Source: a virus
IMG/VR virus record: IMGVR_UViG_3300010354_000559
Location: 1-25,942 of that record
Strand: one strand, 5' to 3'
DNA length: 25,942 nucleotides
Both the position numbers and the translations under genes were made by a program. The notes beneath the pieces are model-generated. The model worked only from the letters and a program-made list of their open reading frames with translations. It was not told the origin of the DNA and searched no databases. This document shows, in pieces, positions 12,336 through 19,028 of this stretch (its first letter is position 1; each line of letters opens with the position of its first letter).

Positions 12336-14503
12336 CACACTACCAAAGAGATAAATTCACCCAATACTTTTTTATTTAGTTTCTTGGTCTTCAGAGACTT
12401 GACAAACGCAGATTTGATTTGAGACTTAGTGGCATCTTCAGCAACTTCAAACTCCGTATCTTGAGAAAGTGCAGTTGCAGATAATCCGAAGTATGCATCA
12501 TAACCAGAGTTAGTAATGGTAAAACTTTTCAGTTTCTTCCAATCGTTTTGAATTGCAATATAATTTTTGTCGCATTGTGGATGATACAAATGAATGAAAC
12601 GACCTACATTACGGCCTTCAAGGACACGAATTCCAATAAAATTAATTGACGGAAAATTCTCTTTCAAGTTCTTGACAAGAGTGTCAGTAAACTCATGATA
12701 CCCATATCCAAAGTTATAAGTAGTTCCGAGTTTGCGATCACGAAGAAAAGTTGTTGAAGGATTAACACCGCGACAACCAATATAAGGTTCAGATTCCCAA
12801 CCGCGCTTTACTTCAACATGAAAAGGAAGACTATTTGATTCACCATCAGTTAGAACAACACAGTGAACCTTCTGAAGTTTATTCTCTTTCTGGAACTTGG
12901 GAAGAATCTGATGAAGAGAAATCAATGCCTCATTCAAAGGAGTTCCAGAAAGAGAAAGACGACTTGGATATGTAAATGAAGTGTGATAAATGTCAGAGAA
13001 ACAAGAAGCAAGACGCCAGATATTGAGCATTTGATGCTCGAATTCTTTACCCGAAACTTTACTAGTGAGAATATTCATCATAGAGAATGTTTCATCAATT
13101 GCAAACACTCCTTCTTTTTTTTCATAATGAGGAGTGCGATCAACAGCAAGATGCTTACCAGTTTCATAATCATACTCTCCACGACGCCATTCATTTGTAA
13201 AAGCATACACTTCAAACGGAATCGCAACTTTCTTACAGAACCACACCAAATTAAACAATTGCTTACAGGTATCTGTAAGAACATGACTCATTGATCCAGA
13301 CCAATCTAGAACAAACACAAGGCCGTGATTTTTACCATCGGCAAGAGTGGTGACTTTTTTGAATAGGTCTTCATTATATTTGTAAGTATGAAGTTTGGAG
13401 CAGTCCAGAACACCAGTGCGAGCAGTGGTAGCACGGGCATAGGAGTCTGCCGCTTTCTTACACTCAAACTCCTTCACCAGATAGTTGACTTCCTTCTGTG
13501 CAGAGTTTTTGAAATTGAAGAATTCTACATCTGTTTTTTCAAAAAGATTTATCGGAGCAAATCCTTTTTCTTCAGCCATCTCATTATGAGATTTCTGTTG
13601 TTGGTTAAAACACGAATCAATATCAAAATGAATATCTTTATTCTTTGCAATAATTGTCTCAAGATTTACTTTGGTAACTTCAACATAATTATTTTCATAA
13701 CCATCCATGTTTACAAGATCACGAATCTTATCTTGAAGTGCATCTGCCGTTTTTACTTCTGGTTCTTCAGCAGATTGTCCACCAACAGTTGATGGTTGAT
13801 CATTTTTAGCAGTTCCGCCAGATGATTCTTTTTCTTGAGATTCTTCAGAATTATTTTCATCTTCTGGTTGATCGGAGAAGTCAGAAGCGGGTTGGTTAGA
13901 ACCTTCAGATTGAGACTCCAGATTATCCATGGGAGTTTTAGTTTCTTCCTGCTGCTTTTGCTTACAGAACTTATAGAGTTCTTCTGCGGCAATCAGAACA
14001 TCAGAAAAAGTCTCACACTCACCGATCATACGAACGATGGGCATCTCATCAAAATCATCAAAAGGAATTTCTACAAAATTTCCAATCTTGTAATACAGAT
14101 TGACCTTATCGGCAAGATTGTAAGTTGTAATATCATCATCACCCAGTTGGAAAAAATCTTCATCGGACAATTCCTTATAACCGTTATAGAAGGTCTTGGC
14201 AAGACCAGCATAACGACGCTTCATCAATTTCTCAATACGAGCATCCTCAACCACATTCACGAACTGTGGGGGAATCTTGTACTCTTTCAACCAATTCTCA
14301 TCAGGAGTATAAAGAGCGTGGCCCACCTCATGACCCACCAGAAGGTCATACACGGTGCTGTTTGCTCGCTCCCACATAGGCAGAGTTAGCACACGAGTGT
14401 GGACATTAAAGCAGGCAGTCTCTACCTTCTTGTGTTCTACTACAAGGTCTTCTGTAGCAAGAAGTTTAGCAAGTTGGGACTTGATTTCGTGATTGACTGC
14501 CAT
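12335..14503 (-). CDS. cobT: CobT-like VWA protein with HEVGH metallopeptidase-type motif
   Basis: Predicted partner of the CobS-type ATPase. From ATG 14503 it has 722 residues. The N-terminal domain holds H58-E-V-G-H62 and, 24 residues on, E86 in VVEDARIEKLMKRRYAGLAK, a HExxH...E pattern as in zinc peptidases. An acidic, low-complexity linker (about 190-250) follows. The C-terminal VWA domain has a complete MIDAS: D400-x-S402-x-S404, T521 and D553 (LTDGES). The segment TARTGVLDCSKLHTYKYN before the VWA domain and ARIEKLMKRRYAG in the N-domain match my memory of bacterial CobT. An in-frame ATG at 14635 would run through a terminator and another gene and is rejected. The start has no Shine-Dalgarno. 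Confidence 0.85.
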   Translation of the reverse strand: MAVNHEIKSQLAKLLATEDLVVEHKKVETACFNVHTRVLTLPMWERANSTVYDLLVGHEVGHALYTPDENWLKEYKIPPQFVNVVEDARIEKLMKRRYAGLAKTFYNGYKELSDEDFFQLGDDDITTYNLADKVNLYYKIGNFVEIPFDDFDEMPIVRMIGECETFSDVLIAAEELYKFCKQKQQEETKTPMDNLESQSEGSNQPASDFSDQPEDENNSEESQEKESSGGTAKNDQPSTVGGQSAEEPEVKTADALQDKIRDLVNMDGYENNYVEVTKVNLETIIAKNKDIHFDIDSCFNQQQKSHNEMAEEKGFAPINLFEKTDVEFFNFKNSAQKEVNYLVKEFECKKAADSYARATTARTGVLDCSKLHTYKYNEDLFKKVTTLADGKNHGLVFVLDWSGSMSHVLTDTCKQLFNLVWFCKKVAIPFEVYAFTNEWRRGEYDYETGKHLAVDRTPHYEKKEGVFAIDETFSMMNILTSKVSGKEFEHQMLNIWRLASCFSDIYHTSFTYPSRLSLSGTPLNEALISLHQILPKFQKENKLQKVHCVVLTDGESNSLPFHVEVKRGWESEPYIGCRGVNPSTTFLRDRKLGTTYNFGYGYHEFTDTLVKNLKENFPSINFIGIRVLEGRNVGRFIHLYHPQCDKNYIAIQNDWKKLKSFTITNSGYDAYFGLSATALSQDTEFEVAEDATKSQIKSAFVKSLKTKKLNKKVLGEFISLVV

Positions 14504-14524
14504 AGGTCTGTTGCGTATGTAGCC

Positions 14525-14530
14525 ATTATA
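14525..14530 (-). promoter_or_regulatory. -10-like TATAAT upstream of the CobT-like gene
   Basis: TATAAT directly abuts the U-tract of the terminator at 14531-14557 and lies 21 bases before the ATG at 14503. The -35 position falls in the hairpin (GTCCAA at 17 bases) and is poor. Same arrangement as upstream of cobS. Confidence 0.35.
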
Positions 14531-14557
14531 AAAAGAAAGGTCGCCCTTTGGACGACC
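14531..14557 (-). terminator. Intrinsic terminator after the twin-CX3C gene
   Basis: GGTCGTCC (14557-14550) pairs with GGCGACC (14545-14539 side) around an AAAG loop, with one mismatch or wobble, followed by UUUCUUUU. It lies 22 bases after the stop of the 55-aa gene and inside the 5' extension of the longer, rejected CobT-like reading frame. Confidence 0.78.
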
Positions 14558-14579
14558 AGTATGACGGTTTTTGAACTGA

Positions 14580-14747
14580 CTATGCCGCAAGGATCCTTCT
14601 ACATAATTTCCTACACGTCTGCGTATCCTCATCACATTCAGTCAAACACTCAAAGTATTCATTCATCAATTCATCTTCACCATCTTTATCACGATTTTTC
14701 ATATTATTCCAATAAGCAAGTTGATTAAAAGAAATAAGATTGTGCAT
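14580..14747 (-). CDS. 55-aa twin-CX3C protein
   Basis: ATG at 14747 preceded by a near-perfect ribosome site (GGAGGT, five bases before the ATG), 55 codons, stop TAG at 14582-14580. The first half is MHNLISFNQLAYWNNMKNR. The second half holds two CX3C motifs six residues apart, ECLTECDEDTQTCRKLCRR (C34, C38, C45, C49). This suggests a small helical hairpin held by two disulfides or one metal ion, reminiscent of, but shorter-spaced than, the twin-CX3C small-Tim fold. A terminator follows 22 bases later, so it is a separate short transcript just before the CobT-like gene. Function unknown; a metal or redox role beside a chelatase-like module is inference. Confidence 0.8.
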   Translation of the reverse strand: MHNLISFNQLAYWNNMKNRDKDGEDELMNEYFECLTECDEDTQTCRKLCRRILAA

Positions 14748-14829
14748 AATTACCTCCACGCACAGGGAACATCATAATAAAGATTGATTTTCTGTCATTG
14801 TATTCTCACTCCATTATTCTACTACTATC

Positions 14830-14869
14830 TAGGCATTTATGACGATTTCTTAACAAAAATTTATGCCTA
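14830..14869 (-). promoter_or_regulatory. Inverted repeat upstream of the twin-CX3C gene
   Basis: TAGGCAT (14869-14863) and ATGCCTA (14836-14830) form a 7-base inverted repeat 26 bases apart. The spacer is AT-rich and contains CATAAAT twice, similar to phage late -10 elements. The first TAG is the stop of the 48-aa ORF. This roughly 120-base gap (14748-14866) holds no gene I can support, so it likely contains the promoter of the twin-CX3C gene. Confidence 0.35.
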
Positions 14870-15013
14870 CGAGTATATACCTATAGAAGAAGCGCCCCCT
14901 GAGAGGCGCTTCTTGAGTGCTTGGCGACGTGCTTTTGCTTGTCGAAGTGCTTGCGGTTTAAGTTTTCGTTTTTGTTCCTTTTTAGAGTGATGTTGCCAGT
15001 TTGGAGTGTTCAT
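14867..15013 (-). CDS. 48-aa lysine/arginine-rich small protein
   Basis: ATG at 15013, 14 bases after the gp46 stop, with AAAGGA just upstream; 48 codons to TAG at 14869-14867. The sequence MNTPNWQHHSKKEQKRKL continues to a helix very rich in K, R, Q and A (residues 11-36) and a GGASS tail. There are no cysteines. It looks like a small nucleic-acid-binding or ribosome-associating peptide, but I recognise no family. The end of the frame overlaps a strong hairpin (14887-14914), so part of the C-terminus could be shaped by RNA structure. Position directly behind gp46 supports co-expression. Confidence 0.55.
   Translation of the reverse strand: MNTPNWQHHSKKEQKRKLKPQALRQAKARRQALKKRLSGGASSIGIYS
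14887..14914 (-). other. Strong RNA hairpin at the end of the gp46 unit
   Basis: AAGAAGCGCC (14914-14905) pairs perfectly with GGCGCTTCTT (14896-14887); two more pairs close a UCAG tetraloop, giving 12 base pairs. It lies within the 48-aa ORF and is followed by UCUAUAGG, not a U-run, so it is not a standard terminator. It could protect the 3' end of the gp46 message. Confidence 0.6.
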
Positions 15014-15027
15014 TGTCCTTTGTTTTA

Positions 15028-16740
15028 TCAGGCCATCATACGCGAGAAACCTTTGACTTTATCAAACCTTATGACACTTTCAAATTTGTCTTCCATCCCA
15101 GTCTTATGGGAGATAATGAAAATGTTGGCATCCTTAATTACATAACGGATAATTTTTAAAAATTCATCAGTGCCTTGACTATCCAGTGAACTGTCAAAGA
15201 CTTCATCCAAAATCATAAGATTTGTGGAAACAGAATTTTTATACTTTGCCACTTCTCTCCACGTAAACAGAAGTGCTAGATCGATACGTTGCTTTTCACC
15301 TTCACTAAACGATGCATAAGAAAAATCTTCATGAATTGGGGATTGAACGGTTTCGTTAAATTCTTCATCAAGAGTAAAGTTAATGTAAAAATCCATCATC
15401 TGAAGATAACGGTTTACTTGCTGATTAATAAGCGGAAGATACTTCTTGATGATTTTGGTTTTAACTCCACCGTCCTTAAGCAAACTGTACGAAAAATCAT
15501 AATAATTAACGGAGTTCTTTTTCTCTCCTAGATCAGAATATATGTTTTTTAAATTTTCTTTAAAGGATTCTAACTTTTCATGTTCAATATTTCGATTTTG
15601 TAATTGATCGGCAATTCTTTGAATTTCCGCTTCAAGATCTCTGATTTGTTTTTGGTTTCCAGAGATTCGAATATTGTTTTTAGAAATTTCATTTGTTAGG
15701 TTTGTAATCTCCTTTGAAAGACTATTGAATTGAAGCTCTCTAAGTTCTTCTTCTTTAATTGCCTCCTCTAGTTCCTTATAACCAGATTGCAACTCTTTTG
15801 CTTTATTTTGAGCTTCTCTAATTCTATTTAACCTAAACTCATCTTCAATTGTTTGTGTGCAGGTAGGACAAACCGTATTCTCTGTAAAGAACTTGTGCTC
15901 CTGCGTAATCGTTGATACTTTTTGAGAAATCTTTCCTTTAAGATTTCCTAACTTACGAAGTTTCTCCGCATATCCCATCAACTCATCTTGCTCTCGAATA
16001 TGTTCACGAAGAGGTTCTTCTAAAGATGAGTTCTTCTCCATGTAATCAACAACTTCATTATCCAACTTGGCAATTTTTTCTTTATTGGCATTAATATTGG
16101 CATTACCGCGACTCTCAAGTTCCTCAATAAAGTTTTTTTGCATCTCAACTTTATCTTTGAGCGTTTCTTTCTTTAGTTCTAAAGTTTTAATTTCATCTTT
16201 AACCTGCCTAATCTTATCCTTGATAATCACATTCATTGAAGAAAAGATTTTAATGTCCAAAAGATCTTCAATGACTTCGCGGCGATGAGCAGCAGGAAGT
16301 TGCATGAACGGAACAAAAGTGCTTGAACCCAGAATGACAATCTGAGTGAAAGACTTATAGTTCATTTTGAGAATTGTTTGTTCCAACCATTTCTGCTGAT
16401 CCAAAGCAGCTGATGATTGGTCCAAAAGAGAATCGTTTCGATAAATTTCAAACACTGCTGGTTTGATACCACGAACTACTTTCCAATTTGTATTGCCAAT
16501 TGAAAACTGAACTTCGACTCTACAGTCTTTCTCATTAACGCTATTGACAAGTTGTGGTTTGTTAATTTTGCGAAATGGTTTACCAAATAATGAAAATGTA
16601 AGGGCATCCAAAATGGTTGATTTTCCGGCACCATTTGTCCCAACAATCAATGTTGTTGTATTTTTTTGAAAATCTACTTCAATTGGTTGATTACCAGTTG
16701 ATAGAAAATTTTTCCAAGAAATTTTTTCAAATAAAATCAT
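15028..16740 (-). CDS. 46: gp46 recombination nuclease subunit (Rad50-like)
   Basis: SMC-like ATPase of the gp46/gp47 (Rad50/Mre11-type) complex, which resects DNA ends for recombination-dependent replication and helps degrade host DNA. It has 570 residues (T4: 560). Walker A GTNGAGKS is at 34-41. Two long coiled coils (about 170-285 and 300-405) flank the zinc hook CPTC at 291-294. Signature SFSEGEKQR is at 477-485 and Walker B LMILDEVFD at 508-516. The ATG overlaps the end of the DUF3110-like gene by 14 bases. In T4, 46 and 47 are also close neighbours. Confidence 0.96.
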   Translation of the reverse strand: MILFEKISWKNFLSTGNQPIEVDFQKNTTTLIVGTNGAGKSTILDALTFSLFGKPFRKINKPQLVNSVNEKDCRVEVQFSIGNTNWKVVRGIKPAVFEIYRNDSLLDQSSAALDQQKWLEQTILKMNYKSFTQIVILGSSTFVPFMQLPAAHRREVIEDLLDIKIFSSMNVIIKDKIRQVKDEIKTLELKKETLKDKVEMQKNFIEELESRGNANINANKEKIAKLDNEVVDYMEKNSSLEEPLREHIREQDELMGYAEKLRKLGNLKGKISQKVSTITQEHKFFTENTVCPTCTQTIEDEFRLNRIREAQNKAKELQSGYKELEEAIKEEELRELQFNSLSKEITNLTNEISKNNIRISGNQKQIRDLEAEIQRIADQLQNRNIEHEKLESFKENLKNIYSDLGEKKNSVNYYDFSYSLLKDGGVKTKIIKKYLPLINQQVNRYLQMMDFYINFTLDEEFNETVQSPIHEDFSYASFSEGEKQRIDLALLFTWREVAKYKNSVSTNLMILDEVFDSSLDSQGTDEFLKIIRYVIKDANIFIISHKTGMEDKFESVIRFDKVKGFSRMMA

Positions 16741-16996
16741 TGTCGTCGGGGGGAATCACAAGATCATCTTTAGTAATTATAGTATACTGATAATTGTGCA
16801 TTTCACATGTTCCAATCATCAACTCATCTTCAATTTCAATCACATGCATTTCAGGAAATCCATCTTCTTCCAACATGATAGCAAATCGAGTGGCATCATC
16901 TTCTTCTTCAAAGAGATAAAGAATTTGTTCTCCATCTTCATTTTGGACGGCATATGCACCTTCACTTTCTCGGCCATCAATTGTTAAAATATACAT
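16727..16996 (-). CDS. DUF3110-like acidic protein
   Basis: Acidic protein of 89 residues between gp47 and gp46. The pattern GAYAVQNEDGEQILYLFEEEDDATRF with AIMLEEDGFPEMHVIEIED resembles DUF3110, a family found mainly in cyanobacteria and plastids (EGIHtl...v.mFE.eDDAeRfa.lLea.gFp.p.v..id). No catalytic motif is visible and the role of the family is not known to me. It starts one base after the gp47 stop and overlaps gp46 by 14 bases, so it is made with the nuclease complex and may bind it. The alternative is a phage-specific protein with only general likeness to DUF3110. Confidence 0.78.
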   Translation of the reverse strand: MYILTIDGRESEGAYAVQNEDGEQILYLFEEEDDATRFAIMLEEDGFPEMHVIEIEDELMIGTCEMHNYQYTIITKDDLVIPPDDNDFI

Positions 16997-18037
16997 TTAC
17001 ACCATCTCACACGCTTCCTGATAAACATCTTGAATAATTTTTTGGATCATTGATTTATCCATTTCAACTTCTGCTTCTTCTATATATCGATTCAAAATAG
17101 ATAGAGTATCTTCATTTTCAAAAGCTTCAAACTCTTCAGACTCTTGAATCTGGAAGTTTTCAACAATTTTGAGTTCTGCAACATTGGATGAATAAAGTTT
17201 ATCAATAAATTGTTCAAACTTTTTGGGATCAGTTTTTTTGCGAACAATGACTTTTACTATTTTGTTTTGATATTCTGTAGGATCGAATGTTTGATGTGGC
17301 GTATCTTCGTAGTAGATATTATAAAAAAGTCTGTGAGGATTGTTGACTGGTGTGAGTTCTAATGTTTCGGTATCAAAAATATGAAATCCTCTTTGATCTC
17401 CAACATCAGTCCAAAACATTTCATAAGGATTTCCTAGGTAAAAAATCCTCCCATCAGTCGATCGAGTGTGATAGTGTCCCGAGAAGACATGACTGAACTT
17501 CTCAAATAACTTGCTTTCCACACCATGCTCCATGACGAGTTGTCGATTAACTCTAAATCCTTGGAGTTCAAGGTGCCCCATCGACACTGTGCAAGTTGTC
17601 TTTTGAATAGTTTTGAAAGTAATTTCTTCATTTTCTTGATTGATCCACGGTATAAAAAGGACTTTAAGATTTCCTACTTTAGTTTCGGTTGGTTTTGAAT
17701 AAACTGTCACATTATCATACTCTCGAAGAAGAAGATCTACGGCATTTACTTCATTAGTATTTTTATAATATGCAGTATGATTTCCAACAATAGTATGAAC
17801 TGCACATCCCAACTCTTTAAGAGGATCGTAATAATTGTTTTTTGCCCAAGCCAAGGCCGAAAAATCAATACCTTTACGACTATCAAACGTATCTCCCATA
17901 TCAATGATAGTAGTGATTCCCTCCGCTTTTAGCGTCGGAAAAAATACTTCATTATAAAACTTTAGAAAATAGTCATGAAAGAGTTTAGAGTTCTTTCTTG
18001 CCCCAAAATGTTGATCCGTAATAATAGCGACTTTCAT
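16997..18037 (-). CDS. 47: gp47 recombination nuclease subunit (Mre11-like)
   Basis: Metallophosphoesterase-type nuclease partner of gp46. It has 346 residues (T4: 339). Metal ligands appear in order: D8-x-H10 (TDQHFG), D49 in DMGDTFDSR, N86-H87 in VGNHTAYYKN, H155 in MGHLEL, and H188/H190 in SGHYHTRS. These match the five phosphoesterase motifs of the Mre11/SbcD family. It starts directly after the gp55 stop codon (TGA ATG) and shares the unit transcribed from the promoter at 18559-18587. Confidence 0.96.
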   Translation of the reverse strand: MKVAIITDQHFGARKNSKLFHDYFLKFYNEVFFPTLKAEGITTIIDMGDTFDSRKGIDFSALAWAKNNYYDPLKELGCAVHTIVGNHTAYYKNTNEVNAVDLLLREYDNVTVYSKPTETKVGNLKVLFIPWINQENEEITFKTIQKTTCTVSMGHLELQGFRVNRQLVMEHGVESKLFEKFSHVFSGHYHTRSTDGRIFYLGNPYEMFWTDVGDQRGFHIFDTETLELTPVNNPHRLFYNIYYEDTPHQTFDPTEYQNKIVKVIVRKKTDPKKFEQFIDKLYSSNVAELKIVENFQIQESEEFEAFENEDTLSILNRYIEEAEVEMDKSMIQKIIQDVYQEACEMV

Positions 18038-18514
18038 TCAATAGCGAAGTTTAGAATGGACAGCATCTTTGATGCTATTATAATCGGAATAGTTAGATCC
18101 GTCAACTGACCCATCTTCAAAGACTTGATCATATCCAGTTCTTTCAAGAATTTTATTTTTGATTTCCAGTTGCTTCTTTTCTTTTTGAATGCGTCTCAGA
18201 AATGCGTAGTGAATGATTTGAGTAAAGTAAGCAAAAGGATTTTGAGACTTTTCTGGATTGAAGTTATGAATATATTGAACACAATTTTCAATACCATCAC
18301 AAATCATGTCATCCTTAAACATATAATTGACAAAGTTTGGTTTAAAGGATAGATGAGTTGCAATCTTTAAAAAACACTCACCAATGTATCGTGGAATCTG
18401 TGGTTGTGGTTTTCCTTGAATCTTTGCAATCTCTCTATCTTCTTTATATCTAATAAGTGCTGCAAGAAACTCTTTGTTATTGACGTAATGTTCTGACCTT
18501 TTCCTTTTAGCCAT
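18038..18514 (-). CDS. 55: gp55 late-transcription sigma factor
   Basis: Phage sigma factor that directs host RNA polymerase to late promoters (TATAAATA-like). From ATG 18514 it is 158 residues, and MAKRKRSEHYVNNKEFLAAL aligns with T4 gp55 ([20 protein letters not shown]); an ATG at 18532 would add six residues. Further matches are KDDMICDGIENCVQYIHNF and NPFAYFTQIIHYAFLRRIQKEKK, the sigma region-2-like core. T4 gp55 (185 residues) ends in a clamp-binding peptide; here the end KDAVHSKLRY has none that I can see. Gene 47 follows immediately. Confidence 0.93.
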   Translation of the reverse strand: MAKRKRSEHYVNNKEFLAALIRYKEDREIAKIQGKPQPQIPRYIGECFLKIATHLSFKPNFVNYMFKDDMICDGIENCVQYIHNFNPEKSQNPFAYFTQIIHYAFLRRIQKEKKQLEIKNKILERTGYDQVFEDGSVDGSNYSDYNSIKDAVHSKLRY

Positions 18515-18558
18515 TACTGCTGTAGTTATCATAAGTCATTCTAATTTAATATGTAGGT

Positions 18559-18587
18559 ATTATAACATCTTTAAAAAGCCTTGACAA
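18559..18587 (-). promoter_or_regulatory. 55: Sigma70-type promoter of the gp55-47-46 unit
   Basis: Minus strand TTGTCA (18587-18582), 17 bases, TATAAT (18564-18559). The predicted start is near 18552, about 20 bases before ATG 18532. It shares its -35 DNA with a plus-strand promoter-like sequence. Confidence 0.8.
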
Positions 18588-18609
18588 GTATTTAAATTAT
18601 CAGTAGAAT
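18581..18609 (+). promoter_or_regulatory. Opposing sigma70-type promoter-like sequence
   Basis: Plus strand TTGACA (18581-18586), exactly 17 bases, TAGAAT (18604-18609): a full-consensus -35 and a five-of-six -10. RNA would start near 18616 and run antisense to the Sm-like gene and uvsW, where I see no plus-strand gene. It may make a short antisense RNA. Confidence 0.45.
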
Positions 18610-18635
18610 ACCTTTGTCCGGTTTGAAGATCAGGC

Positions 18636-19028
18636 TTAGCTACTTTTAAAGATCTTTTCTAAAATTTCTTTAGCATCATTGACATTCGCAATGTAACCCA
18701 TCTTTCGACTGATCTGCGATTGACTATTTTTAATTTTTTGATATTGACGAACATAAGATTGATACATTGAAATCATTTCAATATCAGAAGATTCGGACAT
18801 AGTAAGGATATCATCCATGTTCAGAATGAACATGTCTTCTGAAGTTGTTTTAAGCCATGGTTCTAATTTATAACCATAAATTCCCGTTCTTGTTTTAACT
18901 TCACTTATTGTAGCAGGATAAGATAGCAAAAGAATTGTTTTATCCTCAAGTTCTTCGGCAGATACTTTAGCGAAGATTTCCTCTCCCGTTTTTAATTTAA
19001 GTGTTGCATAAAAATCTTCTTCCATCAT
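18636..19028 (-). CDS. Sm-like small protein, copy A
   Basis: Protein of 130 residues behind uvsW (ATGA overlap). Residues 8-75 read as an Sm-like barrel: ATLKLKTGEEIFAKV, DKTILLLSYPATI, then YKLEPWLKTTSEDMFILNMD with DILTMSESSDIEMISMY. The LEPWL..T..D-F-I...D-I-T...E order is shared with copy C (4602-4856) and, more weakly, copy B (4801-5160). A basic helical C-terminus (about 85-130) extends it. I recognise it as a conserved cyanophage protein of unknown role; RNA binding or oligomeric ring formation is inferred from the fold guess. The gap downstream (18533-18635) holds two opposed promoters. Confidence 0.8.
   Translation of the reverse strand: MMEEDFYATLKLKTGEEIFAKVSAEELEDKTILLLSYPATISEVKTRTGIYGYKLEPWLKTTSEDMFILNMDDILTMSESSDIEMISMYQSYVRQYQKIKNSQSQISRKMGYIANVNDAKEILEKIFKSS

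Noticed and set aside
12367-12380. CTAAATA late-promoter-like sequence
   Set aside because: It lies within the CobT-like coding region where AAT/AAA codons make it likely by chance, and no gene start follows at a suitable distance.
14504-14635. N-terminal extension of the CobT-like frame to an ATG at 14635 (766 aa)
   Set aside because: The extension runs through an intrinsic terminator (14531-14557) and overlaps the well-supported 55-aa gene in another frame; the residues are basic and unlike the family's N-terminus.
16776-16781. TATAAT within the DUF3110-like gene, upstream of gp46
   Set aside because: No -35-like hexamer at 16-18 bases; an internal coding match is expected by chance in this AT-rich DNA.
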